Shown one piece after another: positions 8,672-19,035 of a stretch of DNA of 26,636 nt; position 1 is the first letter of the stretch; each line of letters begins with the position of its first letter. Below the pieces are notes generated by a model. It was not told the DNA's origin and searched no databases. It saw only the letters and a list, made by a program, of their open reading frames with translations. The stretch is from positions 1 through 26,636 of the forward strand of contig JAAMPI010000754.1 in assembly GCA_013054445.1 (NCBI GenBank), read 5' to 3'. This DNA is from Cudoniella acicularis. Taxonomy: Eukaryota > Ascomycota > Leotiomycetes > Helotiales > Helotiaceae. The position numbers and the translations under genes were made by a program.

Positions 8672-10886
8672 CTAGATAATAGTAATCTTGTATTTATCAA
8701 CACTATCAAACTCCTGATATTCAACCTCATCTAGCTTCTCCCCACGCTCAAACTCGCCCCCGCCTAGCTGGAACGCCGAGAAATACCCCCATCTTCTAAA
8801 TATTCCCTTCGCTGGGAGGACTGGCACAAGAAAGAGGCCATCATAGCTGTTGCCGTAGGGTGATTTCCGGATTGGGAGGCAGTACAGGTGTCTCTCTTGA
8901 CCTGGGCCAAACTCGACATCCCATGATATAAACCAATCCATTTCGTTCCCGTTCACCATCAGGACTGCACCTTCAGTCTCTTTGTCGTAGGTCATGCTCG
9001 CTCGAACGAGAATTCCACGAACTGTCAGGTATCCGCCTGTGATCGGTCCGGTGAATTCATCTGGGCCGGCTGTTGTTACATGGAGCGAAATAATTTCAAG
9101 TACGATCTCGCGCTGGTTTGCTTGATCCACCTCCGGAACACTGACATGTCCATCCACGGACATCCATGACCACGACGGCGCCCTGTACTCGTCCGGCCGG
9201 TTCACCTGGACACTTTCGCCTGACGATACCTGCCAGAAGAGTTGAGAAGCCACGTATTTGTCCCACATTCCCGCAACGTATCGAATTTCGGGACCAAACT
9301 GTGCTTGGACTTGCCGGGCGAGTGCTGACAAGGCCACCATCTTGTCGCTGGCCTTTGTAAGGTTGCAGCGAGTGTACTGATCGACAATCTTGGACCAGAT
9401 GGAATAGGTGTTCAACAGCGGGTCGGACTTCAAGCCGCGGTCGATCCTGGCCTTCTGGCCTGCCGACCGCGGGTCAAGGTCTTTGAAACGCCCTACGACC
9501 TGCCTTGGCATTCCTCCAGGGAATGCTTCACTGGCATCCATTTCAAGGCACTCCCAATAGATCTGGTCATTAGCAAAGTGGATGATCCGTGGAGATAGGA
9601 GTCTCTCTTGAACCACCCAGCCTCGCGTATTGAGTGGCGCCTCGGAGACGTTTCGATCCATACTGCCCGTATCGAAGGCGTAGTATGTGCCCCGGCAGAT
9701 GCCATCCCACGAAGCTTCCATCTTGATTAATTGGGAGAGAAGGGGGTCCCTGTCGCGGAAGCAGCCGCCCGAGCCATCTCTAGAAGCTGTTGCTGCAATA
9801 TTACACCACGCATTGGCGTACACCCTGCCCATCTGGGATGCTTCGTAGATCCAATCTTCGTGGGAGTCCTGGATGATGCATAGCGAGTCGATCCATATGT
9901 GGCGGACTCCAAAATCTGCGTAAAAACGCCGAGTTATGTTGATGGCATCCTGGAAAGTTTTCGAAAGGTTCGAGAACGGAATCGACTGCTTGAACTGATC
10001 AATGGTGCTTCCCAAACAGCGCAAGATCTTGTTTAACCCCCAGCAGTGGCTGAGGGAAATGTATCGCGTCCCTTCTGGGAGGCTTTTCGATTCGCACAAG
10101 CGGAGACGGCGGTTGTTGTTGTCGTCGTCGTCGACACCAACGTCGATCAGGCGAGTTGGAAGCCAGTTGTCGTCCCTGGACGAACGACAGCTGGTATGTT
10201 TTGAATTGCAACTGCTGATCCATTGTGTCTTTAACTGAAGACACAAATCGGAGCTTGTTGATTCTGGTAAGGTGTTGTTCAAAGGGACGTCGATGTTCTC
10301 AATGTCTACATATACGTGCATCGGGATCAGACCTAGTCTAGATGAAGGAAAGAAGAGAGACCATACTCCTCACTAGGTCGAGGACAACCGACATCGAGGT
10401 CGTCATCGTTCTGCAATCCACTGCCGGCGATCCACGGACGAGTCGACGAACATCTGGCCTCACATATCTGACCCTTACCTGCAAGACAAGCGGAGGATCG
10501 TCGCTCTCGTCGACTGGCGAATCGCGACTTGTCCAAATCGCATACCACATCTTCGCGCGATATGGTTTTTTGATTCGGATGATACGGGCATAGTCGCGCA
10601 GTTCCTCCACCTGCTTGGCTGAGAGCTGCGCGAGCAGAACTTTGCACAAATGACAACCTCCCTGCGCCGAGAGCTCGAACTCGGAGAAACTGGGATAGTG
10701 GGGATAGAAATGCCGGACTTTGTCCCTATGAGAAGAGCTTGAGCCTTCAATGTTGGAGTCGGAGTCGGAATCGTGAAGCGCAAAGCCGTCATTAGTGACG
10801 TGAGAGTGCGATCCGTGGATGTTGTTGTGGCTGACGGTCCGCTTTCCGCGGAAGATGTCTGTGCAGATTGTGCATAGCTTACTCAT
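8672..10886 (-). CDS. HET-domain protein, three-exon model (~701 aa)
   Basis: Proposed exons: 10886-10479, 10410-10374 and 10332-8672. Intron 1 (68 nt) has a strong CAG/GTAAGG donor and TTGCAG acceptor. Intron 2 is only 41 nt (GTGAGG...GACTAG), and all phases agree. The N-terminal exon supplies the pattern common in this subfamily: CTIC (Cys5, Cys8), a Ser/Asp-rich spacer and GGCHLC (Cys78, Cys81), possibly a metal-binding module. Exon 3 holds WLPTRLIDV, the HET core YISLSHCWG (~239-247) and HIWIDSLCIIQD (~293-304), the RGWVVQERLLSPRIIHF block and APSWSW. Without splicing, the gene would appear as a 549-aa ORF starting at 10321 plus an unrelated-looking 182-aa ORF. No defects are seen, so this HET gene is likely active. 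The small second exon is the least certain part. Confidence 0.88.
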
Positions 10887-11382
10887 TGTTGAGATTGGTG
10901 GGCGGAACCCCAGGATTTTGAGTCTATTGTGATTTATCTTAAGGTGATTATTGTGTTATTTGTGGCGTTGAGGTTTGTAAGTGGTTTAGTGTTTTCTAAG
11001 GCCTCCACCTGTCGGAAATTTGTTGGCAAAAGCACTAAGGCAGTGAAATAATATTACCTAGCAGAATTATATACCGCCTGCCTTATAAGGTTTAACACGT
11101 CATATGCGGTAAATTCCCTAAAGCATATTAACTTGAAGATATAAGAGCCCCCGAATTAAATCATTCAAGACACCTGTCGTATGGTTGGTGCCTGTGCCAT
11201 AGAATAAAACATCATCCCAGCTATGACTGAGCAGTTTTAGAAAGTAATGGGCTAAGATCTGGCGGGCAAGCACCAATATTAAGAATATTCTGGATGTCGT
11301 GATTCAGAACCGAAATCTAGACAAGCTTGCTAATCTTTATACTTGCTCGCTGGCAAACATTGCTCCCCTTTAGATTTTAGAC
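10887..11382. other. Intergenic region with a short inverted repeat
   Basis: Promoter side of the HET gene starting at 10886 and 3' flank of the coiled-coil gene. An inverted pair TAAGGCAG (about 11036-11043) and CTGCCTTA (about 11076-11083) brackets a TA-rich loop. It could be a hairpin or a minimal relic, but nothing more specific is visible. No coding region is supported. Confidence 0.35.
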
Positions 11383-13113
11383 TTAGACAATAGTGGCGTA
11401 AGAAATATTCGAGGGAGGTGATGCGTATGTACTCGAACTAGAAGAGTAGACACGAAATCCAGGTCGCATGCTGGTTCCGTCATTGTACCACACTTCAAGG
11501 ACAAGGACCTCCCATTCATCATCAGTCTTTCCACCCTCTTCCTCAAATGTACTCGCAAGCAATCTTACATCCAGAGCAGATGTGCGTAGGCGGTCTAACA
11601 ACCACAGGTTTACGCGGCCCGACGAGTTACCTGTCTTTTCGCCAGGCTCAAATGCGGATTGCCATGAGACACCCTTATTGATTCCCGGATGTGGGAGTAG
11701 TAGAGGGTGCTTCACGTACTCTGAGATGTGGTCTTGAGCGTCTATATTGTCTTCTCCACGGAAAGATGCTCGCTCTCGGCTTTCGAAATTTGTCGGGTCA
11801 TCATACTCATCGATCAGACTTTTCGAGAGGCACTCTTGTCTCATTCTTTCAACTTCTATTTCAAGGACCCGAATTTTCGTTGTCATTTCGTCCTTCACAG
11901 CTTTCCAGTTATCCAAAGTATCCTGATCGTGGGAGTCCAGAACTCGTCCTGTTCGTTCCCTAGTTAATTTTTCTTCCTGCAACGCCTCCTGTTCATAATC
12001 CAAATCCTCGAACTGCTCGCACAGTATCTCGAATTCTCCTAGTTTTGAGAGAAAGATAGGTACTAGAGGATGATGCTCTAAATTTCTCATTTCCTCTGGC
12101 GATACCCCGGGAGTCCCAGTTGTTTCGGGGTGTCGACTATTCGTATCATTAGCAGGAATTCCCGCGTTCTCATATATGTTTTGTGTGCCTCCAGAACGCC
12201 TGTAGAATTCATTTTCCTTCCTTGCAAGTTGAAACTCCTGCCCAGTAAGCTCATCCTCCAAATTATTACATTCATCTTCCAACGGTCCATAGTCATCTCG
12301 TAATGCCTGATACTCCTCCATCAGTTCCGCAATAGATTTTGCATCATGCAGCGGAGAGTCAATCTCCGCATTACACCCAAGAAGTAGCTGTTTTCTGAAG
12401 CGTTGAAATAGTACATCCTCAGCGATTGTCTTGTGATTCTTTTGTGCCCGTAGCTCTGCCCTTTTCTCGTGAATCTCGGACCTCAAACTCCAATTATCAA
12501 CCCGTAGCCTTTGGATCTGTTGCCACAATAGATCTGATGGGGTTGTGATTTTGCCATCCCCCTCCTCCGGCGTCACATGTAAGCGGGTAGGTCGGCCAAG
12601 AGCCTCAGTGTGAATATCGGAACACTCCATGGCGCTTTCTCCGGTAGTTGACTCGATTCGAACTGATACATGAGCTGATAATGGTGGGGTATCCGCGGGG
12701 TTTGTCTCATTTGCCGTTGCAGCCCAAGCCTTCGAAGGTGGAAGAAGGTTGGGCATCACACCGTTCTTAACACGTGTCCAACTCTCGCTTGGAGAGAGTG
12801 TCGCAGGATCTTTAAGGTTACGTGATGAAAGCGGCGCATTAATGTAGTGTCCGATGCTGTCAAAATTGAGGTCTGCACCCGAACCCTGATTGGTAAGCAG
12901 GGATGCTTCAACGTGACCCAATGGGATTGACCTCCCCGAGGAGCCAGCATGATGGTCGGAGAAGCTCTGGACTGAAGTGGTTGGTGCCGACAGTGATATT
13001 TGTTTTCGGGGTGAGTTGATGGTTGGCTCTGCTTCTATCATCGTCCCGTCGACATCATGCGTTAACCCGTCCCCATCACGCCGGCTGTCTTCGGAGGCAC
13101 GCGTGGATGCCAT
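11383..13113 (-). CDS. Coiled-coil protein of unknown function, 576 aa
   Basis: A single-exon gene without a domain I can name. Residues 1-190 are polar and probably disordered. Heptad-like, charged helical stretches follow at about 195-245 (LLWQQIQRLRVDNWSLR), 258-306 (AELMEEYQALRDDY, then an acidic LEDECNNLEDEL) and 355-430 (FEDLDYEQEALQEEK, IRVLEIEVERMRQECL). The first and last have the strongest coiled-coil look. A compact region near 500-545 (VNLWLLDRLRTSALDV, WEVLVLEVWYND) resembles a C-terminal block I associate with uncharacterised Leotiomycete/Sordariomycete proteins, but I cannot give a family name. It probably self-associates or scaffolds a partner. It shares a 621-bp upstream region with the divergent DUF6590 gene. 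The frame is intact, with no sign of RIP damage. Confidence 0.82.
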   Translation of the reverse strand: MASTRASEDSRRDGDGLTHDVDGTMIEAEPTINSPRKQISLSAPTTSVQSFSDHHAGSSGRSIPLGHVEASLLTNQGSGADLNFDSIGHYINAPLSSRNLKDPATLSPSESWTRVKNGVMPNLLPPSKAWAATANETNPADTPPLSAHVSVRIESTTGESAMECSDIHTEALGRPTRLHVTPEEGDGKITTPSDLLWQQIQRLRVDNWSLRSEIHEKRAELRAQKNHKTIAEDVLFQRFRKQLLLGCNAEIDSPLHDAKSIAELMEEYQALRDDYGPLEDECNNLEDELTGQEFQLARKENEFYRRSGGTQNIYENAGIPANDTNSRHPETTGTPGVSPEEMRNLEHHPLVPIFLSKLGEFEILCEQFEDLDYEQEALQEEKLTRERTGRVLDSHDQDTLDNWKAVKDEMTTKIRVLEIEVERMRQECLSKSLIDEYDDPTNFESRERASFRGEDNIDAQDHISEYVKHPLLLPHPGINKGVSWQSAFEPGEKTGNSSGRVNLWLLDRLRTSALDVRLLASTFEEEGGKTDDEWEVLVLEVWYNDGTSMRPGFRVYSSSSSTYASPPSNISYATIV

Positions 13114-13734
13114 GCCATGCTTCAGGAGAAAATATGTTGAGAAGAAGACCGGGCGCTGGGAGACGTCGATAGTAATCTTACCGCTGGGGAGAAGGCTTCA
13201 CTTAAGATTAGAGGAGTGAGTCTAGACGAGGAAGAGGCTCAACCCCCGAGGCTTCAGGCTCATGATGATTCAGATCTGAAGACCATTCATTACTAGGGGG
13301 GTCGCACAGACTTTTGATTGGCTTGTTAGCTTGTTGGCTTCCTCCATCCCTTCTCGACCATCGCGGGGCATCCCTCCGACCGCCTCGCAGGGGTAATTTG
13401 CAATGGGAGGCATGTCGTTGCTTCTGCAGCCCCCTACTGATCCAAACGAATCGCGACCCCTGAGGCGAATCAACTCCCATCCATCCTTCCACCCTGACCA
13501 CTCAAGGACGCCAAAGGCCATGCACATCGCGAAATTCGCACCTCACTCAACTTCAATATGAGGATGAGGGTGTCATGTACTGCCACGACAATCGGCAACT
13601 TGAGCCTCAAACCCGTGACTTCCCACATGGTGCATTCTGCCGCTCTTGGGGCTTATAAGCCAGCTGGAGGACAGTGCGGATGGTAGGAAGGCAATGCACT
13701 TGCATCTTTGCCCAAGGTGAACAAACGAGCCATC
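13114..13734. promoter_or_regulatory. Shared upstream region of two divergent genes
   Basis: This 621-bp gap separates the start of the minus-strand coiled-coil gene (13113) from the start of the plus-strand DUF6590 gene (13735), so both promoters must lie in it. Base composition is ordinary, not RIP-like. Open frames on the minus strand here (for example 13208-13527) have no recognisable content. I see no clear TATA box or factor site worth naming. Confidence 0.5.
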
Positions 13735-15588
13735 ATGGCACCACGTATCAAGGATAGAGGAAAAGGCAAGGGTAAGGCAGCTTCGGGCTCTGCAACTCCA
13801 ACCAATTGGAGCAACTGGGAATGGGATCCTGAGTCTCGTCGTTACAGGCGATATCGTCTGGACGAAAACGGTATGGTATAGTTCCGATAGAAGCAATATT
13901 ATTAACTCACTCGGAAAGGCAATTACGACTTTCAATACGACGACGAACCGCAATCGAAAACGATTCCTAGAAGTCGGCCAACCGCTGACCCCAAGCCAAG
14001 CGAGAATCCGCAATATTCGGTCTCGCAAAATTACAGAACTTCAACAGCCGAAGAAAGTGGCAATTTTGGCCCTGGCTTCGATCAGCTCAGTCTAGAGGAT
14101 AGTACCTCAACGATTGGTCTTCAACAGAGTAGTTCTACTCGCACCGAAACCAAGAACCCGAAGGCCCAATTCGAGAAACCTGATCCCCGTGGGTATAGGC
14201 CAGTCACCATTGCTGCTCTCTCTGACACGTTATAGATTTCAAGGTTCATCATCAAAACGAATTTAAATGGGGGAGGGTATGAGATTTTCTTTTTGTCTTC
14301 AGTTTTCGCATCACCATCCATTCGCCGCTAATCATCAATAGGTCCTCAAGGTTCTTTGGTCAGAACCCAAAGGAAATGCTCGCGGCACCACTGCAACCGG
14401 ATCGTTCGTTGAGGATAATGGTCAATTTGAAAAGGTTCGACGCTTTGTCATCCTCCATCCGAAGAAGGGACACTGCCTCTGCTTGTAAGTTTCACTCCTC
14501 TACAATTCGTCTTGGATGATTAGTAACAGGAAAACAGGCCCATTATAACCTACACAGGGCAAGGAGTCAATAAGCCTGGGGTCCATGCTGCCGACCATAC
14601 GATTATATATACTTCGACAAATCCTCAATACCTGCCCGGAGAATATGACAAAGGCTTGACCAGCACGCCCATCAGGATGATTCCTGACTCCTCGCGTCAC
14701 GGATTGGACGGAAATTCTCGGCTCAATTACGCAAAGATTTATACGGTCGAGTGTAATGTGAAGGTTTGGTTTATCGGGAAAATTCATCCTGACTCCGAGG
14801 GCCACCTCCTGGCTAGTTACAAGCGGCACAATGGCGATGTACAACCTCGTGTTGGCGGAGGAACTGGAGGAGTTGGAGGTAATGGTGGCAGTAGTGGCAG
14901 CGGACAACAATCTTCGGCATCAAACTTGTCAGTTGCAACCGCCCATGCCTATGGCGGAGCCGGATCAACTCAGTCCTCGTACAACTACAATCCCTTAGCA
15001 ACTTCCACAGAGTCTTCGTATGGGAACACCGCTGCCACTCCAATTCCCACAGCATACAACCAAGCTGCTTCACACTATTCTCAACCCTACTCGACATTCA
15101 ATCAAGCCACTTCAGGCTATTTGCAGCCCTCGCCGACGTGGCCCCAATCTACTTCCACCTATCCTGAGCCCGTTTCAAACTACATCCAGCCCTCTTCAAA
15201 TTATACCCAACCAATCACAGCAACAAGTGGCACATCGTCGTACTACCCGAGTAGCCCACAAAACCAGTCCTCATATGTTCCTGTCCCCAAGTCTATGCAA
15301 GCCGGCCCAACTGGATATGGCAACCCTGGCGCTGCCCAGTTCTCCACGACAGGGTCATCACCGCAAGCCTCTGATTATTCTGCGTCTTATGCAGCGGATG
15401 ACGCCTATGCTCAGCCTTACCATGGGTCTGGAGAATACGCCCAGGCCAGCGAAGGATTCTCTCCTTCGGAGAACAGCCCAACGACATACACATCTACGTC
15501 TGGGCAGTCCGAACACGCCTCTCAGACTCACTCGTCTTCGAAGGGAGAGTCTTCACGACGTCGCAAAGAAAAGAAGCATCACAAGTAA
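13735..15588 (+). CDS. DUF6590-domain protein with low-complexity Q/S/Y/P tail, ~546 aa
   Basis: Five-exon model with consistent phases: 13735-13870, 13919-14188, 14236-14276, 14342-14484 and 14538-15588. Introns are 47-65 nt, most with a TAAC or CTGAC branch-like site. The start ATG follows no longer frame and opens a basic Lys/Gly-rich N-terminus. The spliced middle gives a DUF6590 domain at about residues 135-293: FKVHHQNEFKWGR, VLKVLWSEPKGNARG, VRRFVILHPKKGHCLCLPI, TYTGQGV, SRLNYAKIYTVECNVKVW. Its biochemical role is unknown. The last ~240 residues are Gly-rich, then Gln/Ser/Tyr/Pro/Thr-rich with recurring Y-x-QP units (NYIQP, NYTQP, GYLQPSP), ending in a basic stretch (SSRRRKEKKHHK) that may act as a nuclear signal. 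The tail resembles prion-like, phase-separating sequence; that is inference. Exon 3 (41 nt) is easily missed. Confidence 0.9.
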
Positions 15589-16132
15589 CGAAGTTACGAA
15601 GTAACCTGTCAGTATTTCGCACAACACCGTATTCCACAGCCTACTGACAGCATTCAAAGTATAATTTTCATCACGAAATTACGTTGCCTGCCGCTTTCTG
15701 AGATGAAGCGGCAGCTATCCTTCCATTTTACGTGGCGCGACAGACCAGTTCCCCACGAAACACAGGTCTAATAAAGGACCCCTTTACTTACGTATTGTCA
15801 CTGCCCTTGTCATTCTCCGTTTCAGCTATTATCTTTACATTGCTACTTTTTCCGGATTTGGACATAACCTGGTTTCTATCGTCGTATTTTGGTTGGATAT
15901 TCGTTCACATCTAGCCTTAGCCTTTGTTTTGCTTTTCCTAGCAAGCACGCCACGGCCACGGCATTGACAGTTCATAGCTTAATACATAGTCTCACTACTT
16001 TTTATATTTAGTACCATCTTTCTGCTCTCAATATATAACATATTAATACTCGTCTTATATAAATTGACTTTATACTAAGCATATGCTTCCTCTATTAATT
16101 TATTCTATTTTAACATCTTCTTAAATCGCCCT
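15589..16132. other. Convergent 3' regions, no gene
   Basis: The 3' flanks of the DUF6590 gene (plus strand) and of the ABM-like pseudogene (minus strand) meet here. Directly after the stop, GAAGTTACGAAGTAAC forms a small imperfect palindrome/direct repeat. From about 15975 to 16115 the sequence is TA-rich. No coding region or RNA gene was recognised. Confidence 0.45.
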
Positions 16133-17111
16133 TCAAATCTCCTTCTGAAATTTAACATAAAGCATCGCCTTCCCCTCAATATCCGCATCTAACAATCCCG
16201 TCTCCCTCACCAACTCCTCTATAATCTCAATCATCTTCGCATGCACAGGCGTCTCCCTCCACCGCATATGATTATCAATACTCTCATATCCAAACACGGC
16301 ATGCAGCTTCACCTCGTCACCCTCTCCTGCCGCCACGCCTTTCGGGATAACCTCATGGACTACAAATATCAGAAATGAACAAGGGGATCGAATAAGAGAA
16401 AGGAGGACGACCCCCAACTAATGCCAGTCCCGGTGCTCTTCCCCACTGTAATGAAAACTTATCCTCCATCGGCGCCGCATCAATTATTTTCTTCTCTTTT
16501 TCGCCAGCGGAAATAGAGAGCGTCATGAATGCTACTTCTGTAACCGGGGATTCTAGGGCAGCTGCTGCGTCGCTGTTCCAGCGCGTGTAGACTATTTTGC
16601 TTTAGTTTTTCTTTTTTTCTTCGAATTTTCAGAGTGGAATGGGAGATACCTTTCATAGGAGTCTTGGTTTTGACATCGAATACCTGGTTCAGGCGACTGT
16701 CGAAGGTTTTATATGCTGCGGAATTTAGGAAATCGACGTGCGATGCGGAGGAGTCCCAACCTGTACCACAAATTTCAGCAATTAGAACTTTTCCAGTTCT
16801 AATTCAACAGATTTGAAATACATACCAATCTACCAAAGAAACACAGAGCGATCTTCAACTTGATAGCCCTATCCTCCGTCAAAATCACATCTCATCCTAC
16901 CGCACCTCGCCTCATATCTTCAATTCCTCACCATCACCCTCGCCACTCCACTCGGGTTTCAACTTACCCAATATTAACGCACATAACCTTTTTGTGCTTT
17001 GATTGTTTCGATTGGTTTTTTGAATGCATCGCTCGCTGTCTTATTGGAGGAGTTTTCGAGGTCGATTCCGGGTTTTAGGGTAAGGATTAACGTTTCAGTG
17101 ATGGCTTGAGA
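16133..17111 (-). pseudogene. ABM-like (dimeric alpha-beta barrel) protein pseudogene, five exons
   Basis: Exons in reading order: 17111-16968, 16868-16826, 16760-16650, 16591-16412 and 16359-16133. The first four boundaries use good GT-AG sites with matching phases (introns of 99, 65, 58 nt); the last donor (GTCGTC) is weak. The product resembles the two-lobed fungal family related to antibiotic-biosynthesis monooxygenase (ABM) domains: TETLILTLKPGIDLE, IKAQKGY, YQVEDRSVFLW, GWDSSASHVDFLNS, PVTEVAFMTLS, VKLHAVFGYESIDNH. Stops fall in conserved places: TAA 16974-16976 (between GYVR and YW) and TAG 16830-16832 (after FLW). The frame is closed by TAA at 17112-17114 and no ATG is available at the 5' end. 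Splice sites are preserved although the reading frame is not, so inactivation looks recent. Exon 5 alone could still encode a short C-terminal lobe. Confidence 0.8.
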
Positions 17112-17989
17112 TTAGGTGATAATTTTGGTGGGGTTGAATTGAGTGAGAGCCTCCTTAACTCTTGAAAACGGGGAGGCTTTGAGAAATAAGGGGTAAGTGA
17201 GTCAAAAATGGACAGACCTATAAGCTAAGCACTGCTAAGCTTAAATTTGAGCAGATCATTTAACGAGCCTGGCCAGCTAAGTCTGTGTTTTCAGGGTATT
17301 TTACTAGTAAATCAAAAATAAAAAGTCGTAAACTTTTAAACGCTAGCTATTAAAAGGTGTCTTTACCTTCTAAAACTCACGATTAATTCTTTTCTATACT
17401 CTAATTATTCTTAGTTATTTTATAATATTCAAGTGATCGAGATAGCTTTCGTTTTTAAAAGCCTGAAAGCGGAGTTATAACGCCTAGAAATCGCTTAAAC
17501 TCCCTAAAATAAAAAGTATAACAGACTGATAGTAAAGTAGATCTATTACTTAGAATACTAAGGTAAAGAGCTCAGACGAGGTCCGAAACCAGGTTATATA
17601 TACGATATGAGGTCACGTGATCGGTCCTGACCAGACCCCTGACCAGACCCCTGACAAAAAATCCTAATAGTAAGCCCTTTAGCTATATCCTTATAATAGT
17701 TAATATATATTTAAAGATAGCTTACTATATTACTTATTATAAAACTATTAATTCTCTCTTACTTATATAAGTCCTTTAAAAGAAAATCTTTTCCTTATTT
17801 AGGACTCTAAATAGTATTTATTAATATATTCTAGTCTATACTCTACTTTTATCTTTATTATAAATAGAACCTTTCTATTATCTATTACCCTTAGACTAAT
17901 AGCTAGACTAAGTAGTAGAATTAAGTACTTAAGAACTATCTCTATACTTATTATAATTAAAATAAGGATAGTTAGGTCTAAAAGTTATC
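17112..17989. repeat. Start of the large TA-rich RIP-like block
   Basis: Sequence turns TA-rich from about 17300. Near its edge an inverted pair AGCCTCC (17148-17154) and GGAGGCT (17172-17178) surrounds a short loop, and a 14-mer CTTCTAAAACTCAC at 17367-17380 recurs at 26244-26257 beside the Tc1/mariner relic. Around 17624-17656 the unit CCTGACCAGACC is partly tandemly repeated. No gene is readable. From about 17660 it is probably the 5' part of the Gypsy relic described next, too altered to assign. Confidence 0.5.
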
Positions 17990-18640
17990 TTTTACTAAGT
18001 TTATATATAATACTTTTAAATATTCTATATTATAAGATATACTATTCTAGGTATATTATAGCTATAAGCTAAGTTTATTATAGACTCTTTAGAGTACTAA
18101 AGATAGGCTTAAGAGAGAGGTACTAGCTATATAAAAACAAGTTAAAACTATCTTAAAAGAGTATAAGAAACTTATATACTCTAGATATAAGCTTAAGCTA
18201 ACTAGGGAAAGTATTATAATAGATATTATCTAGATATATATTTTATATTATATTTATAGGTAATACTTTCTATAAAAAACTTAAAGCTTAAAGTAAGTAA
18301 ACTAGGACTAAAGTATATAGGCCTCTTTAAGATAACTAAATATATTAGAGATTTAGTATATAAACTTAAACTTCTAAGTTTATATTTAAGGCTATATCCT
18401 ATGTTTAATATTAATCTACTAGAGGTATACTAGGCTAAACTAGGTTAGGGCCTAGAAAGGTACTTATATAGTAACCTACTTAAACTAGTAGATAATAATA
18501 ATAAACAAGAATAAGAGGTAAAGAGTATTATTAGCTATAACTACCTAAAAAAGCTAGAAAACTAGAAGTATTTAATTAAATAGAAGAACTAGCTAGAGAA
18601 CTATAATATATAGCTCTTTGCCTATCCTAATTTAAATAAT
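17990..18640 (+). mobile_element. Ty3/Gypsy relic: integrase C-terminus and chromodomain
   Basis: Heavily RIP-like remains of an LTR-retrotransposon pol gene, recognisable through conserved spacing. From 17994 the frame reads TKFIYNTFKYSIL, matching the integrase region before the SPF motif. From 18302 LGLKYIGLFKITKYIRDLVY and, further on, LRLYPMFNINLLEVY match the GPFKI...HPVFHxSLLEPY end of Gypsy integrases. From 18554 a stretch with KYLIK and LENYN, with stops where Trp is expected, matches the aromatic cage region of a chromodomain (YLVKWKGY type). Different parts lie in different frames, and TAA/TAG stops are very frequent. No protein can be made. A chromodomain at the integrase end places it among chromoviruses. 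Confidence 0.75.
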
Positions 18641-18770
18641 ACTAAAGATATACTTAATACTTATAACTAAAATTATAGTATTAATAATACTACGTTAGTT
18701 CTTAATAGCTACTAGTTTCTATAATAACTAATAGAAGCCCCTAAGCTAGCCCTTAAAAAGAGACAGCTAG

Positions 18771-19035
18771 TGTTATAGATCTATAAAGGCACTAGGGCTC
18801 TAACGTCACGTAAGGACGTATTTATAAGAAGGTGTTATATTACGAAGAAACTAAGCTAAGGAGAGAAGAAGTGAGGTGGCCCTGAAGGGGCCTATATATA
18901 TAGGAGGTGAGTGCTGCTAAGCGAGGGCACGTGATAAGGGGTCAGGGGCCACGTCGTAGCCTCCTGTCGTATATAGCGCTATACTGTCTAAGTCTTCTTA
19001 GTCGTAAGACTATATGTTAAACTAGGTCTATAACA
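18771..19035. mobile_element. Solo LTR with perfect 5-bp target duplication
   Basis: Begins TGTTATAGATCTATAAAGG and ends GGTCTATAACA, so the ends are TG...CA with a 9-bp inverted terminal match (TGTTATAGA / TCTATAACA). It is flanked by GCTAG at both 18766-18770 and 19036-19040, a perfect 5-bp duplication. That pairing across a single LTR means a solo LTR left by recombination, not the 3' LTR of the Gypsy relic just upstream. It contains a CTATAAAGG promoter-like string and CACGTG sites. Its composition is less TA-rich than its surroundings, so it probably arrived after much of the surrounding decay. Confidence 0.85.

Noticed and set aside
10333..10656. A 107-aa minus-strand ORF
   Set aside because: Only its 37-nt part at 10374-10410 is used, as exon 2 of the HET gene. 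The rest is a shadow of exon 1.
14656..15588. Stand-alone 310-aa ORF
   Set aside because: It has no ATG at its start and cuts into the DUF6590 domain. The five-exon model restores the domain in phase.
17624..17660. CRISPR-like or satellite array
   Set aside because: Only about two imperfect copies of a 12-bp unit occur, without spacers. It is a short tandem duplication in relic DNA.
18771..19035. 3' LTR of the adjacent Gypsy relic
   Set aside because: The perfect GCTAG pair flanks this single LTR on both sides, which fits a solo LTR of independent origin.
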